Shown: positions 53,026-61,382 of the stretch, one piece after another | Position numbering within the stretch: the first letter of the stretch is position 1 | Layout of the letters: each line of letters starts with the position of its first letter | From: Zunongwangia atlantica 22II14-10F7 | GTDB taxonomy: Bacteria; Bacteroidota; Bacteroidia; Flavobacteriales; Flavobacteriaceae | Assembly: GCF_002094855.1 (NCBI RefSeq) | Contig: NZ_ARYN01000001.1 | Span: 1-64,000, forward strand | DNA: 64,000 nucleotides | Direction: 5' to 3' | Made by a program: the position numbers and the translations under genes | Notes under the pieces: model-generated | What the model was told of the DNA's origin: nothing | Database searches by the model: none | Seen by the model: the letters and a program-made list of their open reading frames with translations, nothing else

Positions 53026-54063
53026 ATGTTTAAACGATTTAAGAAACTCTTAGGGCGATATAAAAACCTGGATCAGGTGCTTGTAGTGCCTTATCGAAGC
53101 TATGGGACTTATTCCAGATTGTTTGTAAAAGGCAGGGTTTTGGACAATGCACCGTTAAAGATTCATCAGGATCAAAACAAATGGAAAACTTTTGTAAATA
53201 CCTATAAGCAATTTGATAGTTTCGAGATTCCCGATGCAGCCATAGAACTTGAAATTCCCGGTAAATTAAAACTTGAAACAACAACAAACGACGAAGGTTA
53301 TTTTTTGTTCAATCAAACATTAGAAAATAATATTTCTAATGTTAGTGATAATGAAGGTTGGGTAGATTATCATCTTTATTATCGTGAAGAATTAGAGCCA
53401 AAAACCGAGCTTTTGGGCAATCCTTTTATGGGACAATTTTTAATTCCTTCTGTAGATGCTGAATATGGCGTAATTAGCGATATTGATGATACGATTTTAC
53501 ATACTGGGGTTACTTCTTTTTTAAAATGGCGGTTGCTTAAAAATTCTTTGCTTACCAATGCTTATAAAAGAATGCCTTTAAAGGGAGCGCCTAATTTGTA
53601 CAAGTTACTACATAAGGGCCATGCAGAAGGAAACCGAAATCCAATGTTTTACTTAAGTAATAGTCCCTGGAATATGTATGAATATTTAAAGTTATTCCTG
53701 GATTATAATGGCTTTCCAAAAGGACCAATCTTACTGCGTGATATGAGGCATCCTTTCGAGAAAACAATAAAACCCGAAAAACCACATAAACAACGAGAGA
53801 TTTTTAATATCCTGAAAACCTATCCAGATTTAAAGTTTATTCTGATAGGAGATAGCGGTGAACATGATGCTTCAATTTATACAGATATTGCTATGCAGCA
53901 TTCAGATAGGATCTTCGCGATTTACTTAAGAAGTGTAAACCATAAAGGACAAATGAAGCGGGTGCAGAGTATTATTGATAATTTTGATACGACACCAGTT
54001 CTAATGGTACATAGTTCTGCTGAAGCAATTACTCATGCCCGTGAAAACGGATTTATTAAATAG
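53026..54063 (+). CDS. App1-family (DUF2183) phosphatidate phosphatase-like protein
   Basis: Protein of 345 residues related to the yeast actin-patch phosphatase App1. The C-terminal half is a HAD-like phosphatase domain: ISDIDDTILHTG supplies nucleophile Asp152 and acid Asp154, FYLSNSPWNMYEYL provides the conserved serine, and FILIGDSGEHD the final acidic residues. The N-terminal half is a beta-rich domain (about 20-140), with no signal peptide. The substrate in bacteria is not established; phosphatidate or another phospholipid is inferred from the eukaryotic relative. It stands alone, and a palindrome-rich stretch starts 12 bases past its stop. Confidence 0.88.
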   Translation: MFKRFKKLLGRYKNLDQVLVVPYRSYGTYSRLFVKGRVLDNAPLKIHQDQNKWKTFVNTYKQFDSFEIPDAAIELEIPGKLKLETTTNDEGYFLFNQTLENNISNVSDNEGWVDYHLYYREELEPKTELLGNPFMGQFLIPSVDAEYGVISDIDDTILHTGVTSFLKWRLLKNSLLTNAYKRMPLKGAPNLYKLLHKGHAEGNRNPMFYLSNSPWNMYEYLKLFLDYNGFPKGPILLRDMRHPFEKTIKPEKPHKQREIFNILKTYPDLKFILIGDSGEHDASIYTDIAMQHSDRIFAIYLRSVNHKGQMKRVQSIIDNFDTTPVLMVHSSAEAITHARENGFIK

Positions 54064-54075
54064 TAAATTACCACG

Positions 54076-54157
54076 GGCTAAGCCTACGAGGCATTCGCTG
54101 GAAACAAAATTTTAATTTTGAGGCAAGCCTCTGGGTGTTACACCCAATGGCGGTGCC
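54076..54157. repeat. compact array of five small palindromes (REP-like element)
   Basis: Five perfect hairpins follow each other in 82 bases: GGCT-A-AGCC (54076-54084), CAAAATT-TT-AATTTTG (54105-54120), GAGGC-AA-GCCTC (54120-54131), GGGTGT-T-ACACCC (54133-54145) and GGC-GGT-GCC (54149-54157). Apart from the AT-rich second hairpin, the stretch is richer in G and C than its surroundings. This is the appearance of a REP/MITE-type intergenic repeat, but only one copy lies in this window, so repetition in the genome is not shown. Confidence 0.6.
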
Positions 54158-54163
54158 AATAAA

Positions 54164-54196
54164 AAAGCCGAATGAAAATCATCATTCGGCTTTAAT
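54164..54196. terminator. terminator between App1-like and hydroxylase genes
   Basis: AAAGCCGAATGA (54164-54175) and TCATTCGGCTTT (54182-54193) form a perfect 12-bp stem with a 6-base loop. It is flanked by A and T residues and can serve both convergent genes. Confidence 0.85.
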
Positions 54197-54215
54197 TTCT
54201 TGAAAGGGAATTTAT

Positions 54216-54908
54216 TTAATGCGTATGTCCTTTTCCCTGATTATCGTCGTCTATACTTTTTCCTACAGCAGTTCTGGCACTAGCCGGAGTTTGTCTTGGC
54301 ATAGTTCTAAAAATATGATCCCAAAATGGGGAAGACACGCCAAAAGCACGATCTGGCTCACGATAATGGTGGATACTATGATGATGCCATAAAATCTTTA
54401 AAAAGTTGTTAGGTACTTTAAACGCGTGAACTGAATAGTGCACGGCAAGGTAGCTGGCATATCCTACTAAGAACCCTGCTAAAAAGCCAAATACATAATC
54501 ACCTAAAATCGCTCTATAAATAATAAAAAGTATAGTCGCTACGATTAAACTTAAAACCGGTGGCATGGCCAATCTAGATTTATCTTTTGGATAATCATGG
54601 TGAACACCGTGCATGGTGTATGATATTTTTTGCCTTCTAGGCGTGGTTGCAGGGATGTGATATAAATAGCGATGTGCTATATATTCTATAAAAGTAAAGA
54701 ATAATAGGCCACCAGCAAACCAGGCTAAAATTTCAGGAGTTCTAAATCCTTTTTCAAAAATTCCGTAGTAAATAAGCGCCGCTGCTGTACCAAAGAAAAT
54801 AATTAGTGGAGCAGAGATGTGAGTATGCGTTAGTTTTTCTAGAATAGGGTTTTCAAATAATTTAGGAGAACCCTTGTGCTTTGGTCGTTTTAGTTTAGTA
54901 GATTCCAT
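54216..54908 (-). CDS. fatty acid hydroxylase / sterol desaturase superfamily membrane protein
   Basis: Inner-membrane di-iron enzyme of 230 residues with about four helices. The histidine clusters needed for the metal centre are present: EYIAHRYLYH (His79, His84), MHGVHHDYP (His100, 103, 104), HYSVHAF and WHHHSIHHYREP. The arrangement resembles the fatty acid 2-hydroxylase group. In Bacteroidetes a plausible substrate is the fatty acyl part of sphingolipid or ornithine lipid, but nothing nearby proves it. It is 10 bases downstream of the deoxynucleoside kinase gene on the same strand. Confidence 0.88.
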   Translation of the reverse strand: MESTKLKRPKHKGSPKLFENPILEKLTHTHISAPLIIFFGTAAALIYYGIFEKGFRTPEILAWFAGGLLFFTFIEYIAHRYLYHIPATTPRRQKISYTMHGVHHDYPKDKSRLAMPPVLSLIVATILFIIYRAILGDYVFGFLAGFLVGYASYLAVHYSVHAFKVPNNFLKILWHHHSIHHYREPDRAFGVSSPFWDHIFRTMPRQTPASARTAVGKSIDDDNQGKGHTH

Positions 54909-54917
54909 AATCCAAAT

Positions 54918-55532
54918 TTAAAATAGTCCGTTTATTTCTCCGTCAATTTTGTTAATAATGTCTCCAAGGTCTTCCGGATTATCTACAAAGTTAATATTGT
55001 CTACATCTACAATAAGTAAATTTCCTTTGTTGTAATCGTGTACCCAGGCTTCATAACGTTCATTTAATCGGCTTAGATAGTCGATAGAAATAGAGTTTTC
55101 ATACTCTCTTCCTCGTTTTTGTATTTGGGCTACCAAATTGGGGATACTGCTTCTTAGGTAAATTAGCAAATCTGGCCCCTGTACAACGCTCTCCATAAGT
55201 TCAAATAAAGACTTATAATTTTCAAAATCTCTATTGGTCATTAATCCCATTGCATGTAAGTTGGGAGCAAAAATATGTGCGTCTTCGTAAATGGTACGAT
55301 CCTGTATGATCTTTTTACCACTTTCTCTAATCTGTAAAATTTGTCTAAATCTACTGTTTAAAAAATAGATTTGCAGATTAAAGGACCAACGTTCCATCTT
55401 GTTGTAAAAATCTTCAAGATAGGGGTTTTCCAGAACGTCTTCGTAATGAGGTTCCCATTTGTAATGTTTGGCGAGTAATCTTGTTAGTGTGGTTTTACCA
55501 GCACCAATATTCCCTGCAATCGCTACATGCAT
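54918..55532 (-). CDS. deoxynucleoside kinase
   Basis: Cytoplasmic salvage enzyme of 204 residues that phosphorylates deoxynucleosides. The Walker A motif AIAGNIGAGKTTL is at residues 4-16. ENPYLEDFYNKMERWSFNLQ and DRTIYEDAHIFA (with the DR pair and the catalytic Glu-Asp) are family signatures, and RGREYENSISIDYL forms part of the lid. The sub-group (dAK/dGK/dCK type) cannot be set from sequence alone. It agrees with the nucleoside transporter and thyA in the same window. It lies directly upstream of the hydroxylase gene. Confidence 0.94.
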   Translation of the reverse strand: MHVAIAGNIGAGKTTLTRLLAKHYKWEPHYEDVLENPYLEDFYNKMERWSFNLQIYFLNSRFRQILQIRESGKKIIQDRTIYEDAHIFAPNLHAMGLMTNRDFENYKSLFELMESVVQGPDLLIYLRSSIPNLVAQIQKRGREYENSISIDYLSRLNERYEAWVHDYNKGNLLIVDVDNINFVDNPEDLGDIINKIDGEINGLF

Positions 55533-55750
55533 AATTGTTATTCTTCGCTTAGTTTGTTTGGATAAATTTTAGGGTGTAAAGATACAAGATTTACTTAAGC
55601 ATACTTTTTACAAACTCCTCTAATTGTTACAAAATACAATAATCCTGAGACTTAAATGCCTTTCACTTCTGTTTAATTGACTGGGGTCTAAGGTATAGAA
55701 TCTTAAACTTCTTAAGGAAGATTGCTGTAACTTTAAGTTTTTTTTAAACT

Positions 55751-56674
55751 TTAGGATACAAACTTATTTGCTCTTATAGTCTTGCGATACTGGTTTGGCG
55801 TAATACTTTCTAATTTTTTAAATTGTCTGTTGAAGTAGCTAACATTGTTAAATCCAGACTGAAACGCAATGTCTGCCAGTTTATCTGAAGTTTGCTGAAT
55901 CAATTTCTTGGCATATTTAATACGCTCGCCATTTAAGTAATCAATCGGGCTTTCACCAAGCGTATTTCTAAAAGTTTTGTAGAAGTTAGAACTACTCATA
56001 CAGGCTTTTGCGGCAAGCTCGTCTACAGAGATGTTTTTGGATAAATTTTCGCGCATATATTTTACAATAAAAGCCATGCGGTTATTATCAAAAAGCGAAG
56101 AATCATCCAACAACATTAATTTTGCTTTGGTTTGTAAAAGCCTTATCACCAGTTCTTTTACCATAAGATCCAATAAAACATCTTTGGCTTTTTCGTCACT
56201 CAAAAAAGTTTTAAAAATGCGATCTAAAACATACTGAACCTGAACATTATTTTCAAGATGCGCTGAATTTGCCTGAAGATCATAATGATCATTCTCAAAA
56301 TCTACCCTGGTATTTTCGTTAAAATAATTTACGGTCTCCTGAATTTTATCGGGATCGATTCCTAAAGCTAAACAGCGAGTAGGTTCAGCGGTAGTAGCTA
56401 AAGGAAAATCGATAATCATTTTTTCGTTTGAAGGAAGCACTACACTTTCACCCGGATAAAAATCAAACGGATTTCTGTTTTTTAAATGCATAATCTTTTT
56501 TCCAGAAAGCATACTGGCAATAATAGGATAAGAAAACTGTAAATCGACTTTCTCGGCGACCTGCTGCGTTTCAAAAACATTTAATTCAGCATAATCTGCA
56601 CTGTAAATAGTACGATTTTCGATAAAGGTTTGCAGCTTTCTAGAGCTCTCGTATTTTAAAAGATTATCATTCAA
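55751..56674 (-). CDS. AraC-family transcriptional regulator
   Basis: DNA-binding regulator of 307 residues. The C-terminal 100 residues hold two helix-turn-helix units, with SVDELAAKACMSSSNFYKTF and LADIAFQSGFNNVSYFNRQF as recognition regions. The N-terminal part (about 1-190) resembles the AraC_N/PF06719-type ligand domain. It is divergent from the aldehyde dehydrogenase gene across 113 bases and is probably its activator, responding to an aldehyde or alcohol. No second target is visible. Confidence 0.93.
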   Translation of the reverse strand: MNDNLLKYESSRKLQTFIENRTIYSADYAELNVFETQQVAEKVDLQFSYPIIASMLSGKKIMHLKNRNPFDFYPGESVVLPSNEKMIIDFPLATTAEPTRCLALGIDPDKIQETVNYFNENTRVDFENDHYDLQANSAHLENNVQVQYVLDRIFKTFLSDEKAKDVLLDLMVKELVIRLLQTKAKLMLLDDSSLFDNNRMAFIVKYMRENLSKNISVDELAAKACMSSSNFYKTFRNTLGESPIDYLNGERIKYAKKLIQQTSDKLADIAFQSGFNNVSYFNRQFKKLESITPNQYRKTIRANKFVS

Positions 56675-56787
56675 AATTCACTAAATTATTAAATCGATAG
56701 AAAAGTAGTAATTAAAAATAGGAAAGTTCAATTTTTAATGCAAATAATTACGGAGTTTTAAGTTTGAATATTAAAAACATATCTATT

Positions 56788-58287
56788 ATGAGTTATTCCA
56801 AACCAAAATTCCAGGAAAAATATGGCAATTATATTAACGGAGCCTTTGTAGATCCTATCGATGGCGAGTATTTTGATAATCACTCTCCGGTAGATAATTC
56901 GCTTATTGCAAAGTTTCCAAGATCTAAAGAAGCCGATGTTAAAAATGCAATTGCAGCAGCAAATGCCGCAAAAGAAGAGTGGGGAAATACATCGGTGACC
57001 GAGCGTTCTGCTATCCTTAATAAGATCGCAGATATTTTAGAAGAAAATCTGGAAGAGTTTGCACAAATCGAAACTTCAGATAATGGAAAAGCCATTCGTG
57101 AAACTTTAAATGCAGATCTTCCTTTGGCGGTAGATCATTTTAGATATTTTGCTTCAGTCATAAGAGCTGAAGAAGGAAGCGCTTCAGAATTAAATAAAAA
57201 CACACTGTCCTTAATTATTCAGGAACCGCTTGGAGTAGTAGCACAAATTATTCCGTGGAACTTTCCGCTGTTAATGATGGCCTGGAAAGTAGCACCTGCT
57301 TTGGCTGCCGGAAACTGTATCATTTTAAAACCTGCGGAACAAACTCCGGCTTCAGCAACAATATTCGCTGAAAAAGTAGGTCATTTATTACCAAAAGGAG
57401 TTTTAAACGTGATTCATGGTTTTGGTCCAGAAGCCGGGAAACCTTTAGCTTCCAGTCCAGATGTAGATAAAGTAGCGTTTACCGGGGAAACCACAACCGG
57501 GCAGTTAATTATGCAATACGCCTCTAAAAACCTGCATCCTGTAACGATGGAACTTGGTGGAAAATCGCCTAATGTTTTCTTCAGTAGTATTATGGATCAT
57601 GATGATGAGTTTCTAGATAAATGTATTGAAGGTGCGGTGTTATTTGCTTTAAATCAGGGTGAAGTTTGTACCTGTCCTTCTCGTTTATTGATCCAGGAAG
57701 ATATTTATGAAGCTTTTATCGAAAAGGTTATCGCTAGGACTAAAGCTATTAAAATGGGCGATCCTTTTAGTCCAGATACTATGATGGGCGCTCAGGCTTC
57801 CAGCGATCAACACGAGAAAATTTTGTCGTATATCAATATTGGTAAAGAAGAAGGTGCTGAAGTTTTATGCGGTGGTGGCGCTGCAAAATTAGACGGAGAT
57901 CTAGGTAACGGATTTTATATCGAGCCAACGATCTTAAAAGGGCATAACAAAATGCGTGTTTTCCAGGAAGAGATCTTTGGGCCGGTACTTGCAGTATGTA
58001 CGTTTAAAGATGAAGCTGAAGCTTTAGAAATTGCCAATGATACTTTGTATGGTTTAGGAGCGGGAGTTTGGACACGCGATGCACATCAATTATATCAAAT
58101 TCCGCGTGCGATAAAAGCTGGCCGAGTTTGGGTGAATTGCTACCATGATTATCCTGCTCATGCACCATTTGGAGGTTATAAAAAATCTGGTTTTGGTAGA
58201 GAGAATCATTTAATGATGCTTAATCACTATCGCCAGGCTAAGAATATGCTTATCTCTTATGATAAGAATAAACTTGGATTCTTTTAG
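56788..58287 (+). CDS. aldehyde dehydrogenase (acetaldehyde-type)
   Basis: NAD-dependent dehydrogenase of 499 residues that oxidises an aldehyde, most likely acetaldehyde, to the acid. I chose ATG 56788 because an upstream in-frame TTG at 56764 adds eight residues with no family match. Catalytic Cys294 is in [11 protein letters not shown], general base Glu255 in MELGGKSPN, and [14 protein letters not shown] plus FTGETTTGQ bind NAD. The CTCPSR motif and C-terminal [15 protein letters not shown] are those of the ExaC/AldB group. It is followed after 3 bases by DUF779, and an AraC gene is divergent. Confidence 0.95.
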   Translation: MSYSKPKFQEKYGNYINGAFVDPIDGEYFDNHSPVDNSLIAKFPRSKEADVKNAIAAANAAKEEWGNTSVTERSAILNKIADILEENLEEFAQIETSDNGKAIRETLNADLPLAVDHFRYFASVIRAEEGSASELNKNTLSLIIQEPLGVVAQIIPWNFPLLMMAWKVAPALAAGNCIILKPAEQTPASATIFAEKVGHLLPKGVLNVIHGFGPEAGKPLASSPDVDKVAFTGETTTGQLIMQYASKNLHPVTMELGGKSPNVFFSSIMDHDDEFLDKCIEGAVLFALNQGEVCTCPSRLLIQEDIYEAFIEKVIARTKAIKMGDPFSPDTMMGAQASSDQHEKILSYINIGKEEGAEVLCGGGAAKLDGDLGNGFYIEPTILKGHNKMRVFQEEIFGPVLAVCTFKDEAEALEIANDTLYGLGAGVWTRDAHQLYQIPRAIKAGRVWVNCYHDYPAHAPFGGYKKSGFGRENHLMMLNHYRQAKNMLISYDKNKLGFF

Positions 58288-58290
58288 GAT

Positions 58291-58653
58291 ATGACCTTTA
58301 AGCGAGTGGATATAACCAAAGAGGCTGCAGCATTGTTAGAAGAACTTAAAGCAGAACATGGCGAGGTGATCTTTCACCAAAGCGGTGGTTGTTGCGATGG
58401 CTCTTCGCCAATGCTGTTGCCAAAAGAAGATTTCTATTTGGACGATAATGATATTCATTTAGGAGAAGTAGAGAATGTGCCATTTTATATGAGTCACGAT
58501 CAATTTGAATATTGGAAGCATACCCATCTTACTGTAGATATCACGCCGGGTAGAGGCGCTAGCTTTTCTTTGGAAATTCCCAAAGGCAAAAGATTTATAA
58601 TAAGATCTAGAATGCTTACTAAAGAAGAACAGGAACATTTTAATCCTTCCTAA
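58291..58653 (+). CDS. DUF779 domain-containing protein
   Basis: Small soluble protein of 120 residues. FHQSGGCCDGSSPMLLPKEDFY and HLTVDITPGRGASFSLEIPKG carry the domain signature, including a cysteine pair and conserved glycine-rich region (the first is split here at 20 residues: FHQSGGCCDGSSPM then LLPKEDFY). It is the known genomic companion of acetaldehyde dehydrogenase genes and starts 3 bases after one here, so it is expected to aid that enzyme, but its chemistry is not established. Confidence 0.9.
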   Translation: MTFKRVDITKEAAALLEELKAEHGEVIFHQSGGCCDGSSPMLLPKEDFYLDDNDIHLGEVENVPFYMSHDQFEYWKHTHLTVDITPGRGASFSLEIPKGKRFIIRSRMLTKEEQEHFNPS

Positions 58654-58813
58654 ATGAAGTTAATTCTGAAAGTGAAATCGGTTAGGCTAAAGAATCCAGA
58701 TTTAAAAAAAAATGCTTCAATAATGCCCAAAATCGATAAATAGTAATGTAATTCTTATGAAGAAGAAAGTTAGAATTTAAAGTTGGTTAAGTTTAGGTTT
58801 TTATTTCCTTTTG

Positions 58814-58846
58814 CAAAAGTCGTTTTTCTTTAAAAACGGCTTTTGT
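58814..58846. terminator. terminator between DUF779 and DUF6122 genes
   Basis: CAAAAGTCGTTTTT (58814-58827) pairs with AAAAACGGCTTTTG (58832-58845), with one G-T pair, around a short loop. It ends with T residues and can serve both convergent transcripts. Confidence 0.7.
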
Positions 58847-58848
58847 TT

Positions 58849-59229
58849 TTAAAAACTATTCGAAATTAGCTGTTTTAAGGCTGAATTTTCATAGCATTCC
58901 CCACATTTAGAGAAGGTCCAAAGACAATCCAGAAAATCTGTAAGCATGTGGAAGCACAAACCAATGAAAATAAGTTTAAAAATCCCTTTTTTTAGAAAAA
59001 CAGCTCCTAAAATATAGCAGATAATCGCTATTTGAGAATGTAATGGATGATAACCAATTCCGCAGCGATTAGGATCAAAAAGCGGACTCGCAAAAATATG
59101 GTCTAAATCCACCAACATGGTTGCAGCTAAAATGATCCAATTATGCTTCCAGTTTTTTTGATCAAAAAAATAAGCGATAATTCCTATCGCTAAAAAATGC
59201 ATCGAATAATGAAAAATAGACTGTAGCAA
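58849..59229 (-). CDS. DUF6122 family membrane protein
   Basis: Small inner-membrane protein of 126 residues with about four helices (for example HFLAIGIIAYFF and LIFIGLCFHMLTDFLDCLW). Conserved DLDHIFASPLFDPNRCGIGYHPLHS and HMLTDFLDCLW segments suggest a buried histidine/aspartate site like those in metal-dependent membrane hydrolases, though no activity is known (the first is given as DLDHIFASP then CGIGYHPLHS). It is the last gene of the SLC13 operon, 7 bases after the DUF202 gene. Confidence 0.85.
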   Translation of the reverse strand: MLQSIFHYSMHFLAIGIIAYFFDQKNWKHNWIILAATMLVDLDHIFASPLFDPNRCGIGYHPLHSQIAIICYILGAVFLKKGIFKLIFIGLCFHMLTDFLDCLWTFSKCGECYENSALKQLISNSF

Positions 59230-59236
59230 ACAGGGC

Positions 59237-59560
59237 TTAAGATTCGTTGTTTTCAGATTGGTTTTCGGGACGCAGTAACTTTGTAAGTTTTCTGTTTAGA
59301 TGAATGTATCTGGAAATCCCAACCGACAAAAATATGATACTTACTGAAAATGCACCGTATCCCAACCAGTGTAATTCTGGATATTCTTTAATCTGAAGCA
59401 AGGCTAGACCACCAATCAATAAATAAAGAGAAGCCCTTATGTAAGCAAGCAAGGTACGCTCGTTAGCCAGTTTTGTTCTTTCTAAAGCAAGATGTTCCCT
59501 GATGAGTTTCTCATCTATGATTCTTGTTTTAAAAGGATTGCTCAGTTTTACTCTTCTCAT
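59237..59560 (-). CDS. DUF202 domain membrane protein
   Basis: Small membrane protein of 107 residues. LALERTKLANERTLLAYIRAS, with the basic LANERTLLAYIR motif, is the signature of DUF202, a domain also found in yeast vacuolar transporter chaperones (the motif is LANERTLLAYIR). Two or three hydrophobic helices follow. The role in bacteria is unknown. It lies 17 bases after the SLC13 permease gene and 7 before DUF6122, so it is co-transcribed. Confidence 0.88.
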   Translation of the reverse strand: MRRVKLSNPFKTRIIDEKLIREHLALERTKLANERTLLAYIRASLYLLIGGLALLQIKEYPELHWLGYGAFSVSIIFLSVGISRYIHLNRKLTKLLRPENQSENNES

Positions 59561-59577
59561 TATTTAGGCTTCAAAAA

Positions 59578-61368
59578 TTAAACTTCAAAAGGAAAAAACA
59601 TCGGAATAATAAATGATGCCGCGATCCAGATAATGAAATTTAAAGGTGTTCCAAATTTTAAAAAATCATTAAACTTATAATTTCCGGCGCCGTAAACCAT
59701 GGTGTTGGTTGGATAGCTAACCGGTGTCATAAAAGTTAACGAACAGGCAAACATTACACCAATTAAAAATGGTTTTTCACTAAGCTGTAACGCACTTGCA
59801 AGGCTTATTACAATAGGCGCCATTAGTGCTGCCGCTGCTTTACTGCTTAAAATGTTTGTTGATAGAAAGGTAATAAGAAAAACTAAACTTAATATAATGC
59901 TTGGGTTAAGATCACCAATTTGATCAAAGATAAACTGCGAAATTACATCAGATCCGCCGGTTTTTTCTAAAGCCTTTCCCATAGAAAGTACGCCAGCCAT
60001 CATAAAGATCACTTTCCATTCTATCGCATCGTAAGCTTCTTTTGGTTTTAATATTGAAGTTGTTACCAGTAACAAACTACCAATCATTGCACTAATTAGG
60101 ATTGAAGTTAAATTTAAAGCCGCAGATAAAACAACGCCAAGGGTGATCAATAAAGCCGGAATCGCTTTTTTGTAATTCACTTTTTTGGCGTGATAATTTG
60201 ATAAAACTACCAGTAATTTTCTAGAAGTTAATGCCTGAATATCTCTTTGAGCAGCATAAAGCAACAACATATCACCTTCTTTTAAAACCACGTTCGATAC
60301 ATCCTGAGTGATAATTTCTTTGCGATGCCTAAGTGCCAAAACCGAAGCATAATATATATTCCTGAAGTTTAATTGTCGTAAAGAACGTTCGGCTAAAGGA
60401 GAACCGTAAGGGATCATCACCTCATAGATTGTTTTTTCATCTTTGTTATCTTTCTTTTTTTCTTCTTCAAGTAGATCGTCATTATCACCGGTCAAAATAT
60501 AGCCGCCTTTATCCATTAAATCTGAAAGATGTTGAGGATCGATCAAGATCTTCATAGAATCTTCAGCACGAAGTACCGTATCGCCGTTAATTTCGTACAT
60601 GCGGTGATGCTTTCTTTTAATCGATAGAATTTGTGCACCGTATTGGCTTACCAGTTTTGATTTTACGATCGAATGATCTACATCTGTACTGTCTTTACTT
60701 AAAACAACTTCAGCTAGATAATTTTGAGCTTCTTTGGTCAATCCACTTTCGTGAGCTTCGGCACGTTTTGGTAATAACCAGGGGCCAACCAGGATTAGGT
60801 ACGTTAAACCTATGGCAAGTAAACATAACGCAGGTAAAGTGAACTCGAACATATTAAAAGGTTCTAATCCACCTTTTTTAGCAATACCGCTTACTAAGAT
60901 ATTCGTAGAAGTGCCAATTAAGGTACAGGTGCCGCCAAATAATGCAGAAAATGAAATAGGAATTAATAATCTTGCCGGGCTTATTCCTGTTTCTCTACAA
61001 ACAAGCAAAGCCATTGGGATTAAAATCGCAACAACTGCCGTATCATTTATAAATGCTGAAAATAATGCCGCAGAAAAGCAAAAGATCATTAGGGCAAAGA
61101 CATAATTTATCTTTGCGATCCTAATGATCTTATCACTAAAACTATCTATGATCCCGCTTTTAAAAATAGCTGCGCTAACCACAAACATGCAGCCTAAAGT
61201 TATAGTAGCAGGATGATTAAACCCAGAAAAACCTTCTTCAGGACTTAGAACTCCGCTTACAATAAACAACGCCATGATAAGGATCGATGTGGTATCGATC
61301 GAGAAATAATCCTTTATAAAAAGGAAAATTCCAACAAAAATAATGGCCGCGGTTATGTAGAGTTCCAT
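59578..61368 (-). CDS. SLC13-family permease with two TrkA-C domains
   Basis: Inner-membrane anion transporter of 596 residues. It has two halves of membrane helices: FINDTAVVAILIPMAL and FGGTCTLIGTSTNILVSGI are the first SNT motif, and FLITFLSTNILSSKAAAALM the second. Two RCK-C (TrkA-C) domains lie between about 205 and 385 (AEDSMKILIDPQHL and LKEGDMLLLYAAQRD). Such fused permeases move sulfate, dicarboxylates or similar anions, but the substrate cannot be read. It lies 14 bases after the amidohydrolase gene. The RCK-C pair probably regulates gating. Confidence 0.93.
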   Translation of the reverse strand: MELYITAAIIFVGIFLFIKDYFSIDTTSILIMALFIVSGVLSPEEGFSGFNHPATITLGCMFVVSAAIFKSGIIDSFSDKIIRIAKINYVFALMIFCFSAALFSAFINDTAVVAILIPMALLVCRETGISPARLLIPISFSALFGGTCTLIGTSTNILVSGIAKKGGLEPFNMFEFTLPALCLLAIGLTYLILVGPWLLPKRAEAHESGLTKEAQNYLAEVVLSKDSTDVDHSIVKSKLVSQYGAQILSIKRKHHRMYEINGDTVLRAEDSMKILIDPQHLSDLMDKGGYILTGDNDDLLEEEKKKDNKDEKTIYEVMIPYGSPLAERSLRQLNFRNIYYASVLALRHRKEIITQDVSNVVLKEGDMLLLYAAQRDIQALTSRKLLVVLSNYHAKKVNYKKAIPALLITLGVVLSAALNLTSILISAMIGSLLLVTTSILKPKEAYDAIEWKVIFMMAGVLSMGKALEKTGGSDVISQFIFDQIGDLNPSIILSLVFLITFLSTNILSSKAAAALMAPIVISLASALQLSEKPFLIGVMFACSLTFMTPVSYPTNTMVYGAGNYKFNDFLKFGTPLNFIIWIAASFIIPMFFPFEV

Positions 61369-61382
61369 AGATTTTTAAAAAG

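Noticed and set aside
58654-58743. A 29-residue plus-strand reading frame after DUF779
   Set aside because: No signal, domain or ribosome site supports it, and its composition is that of random AT-rich sequence.
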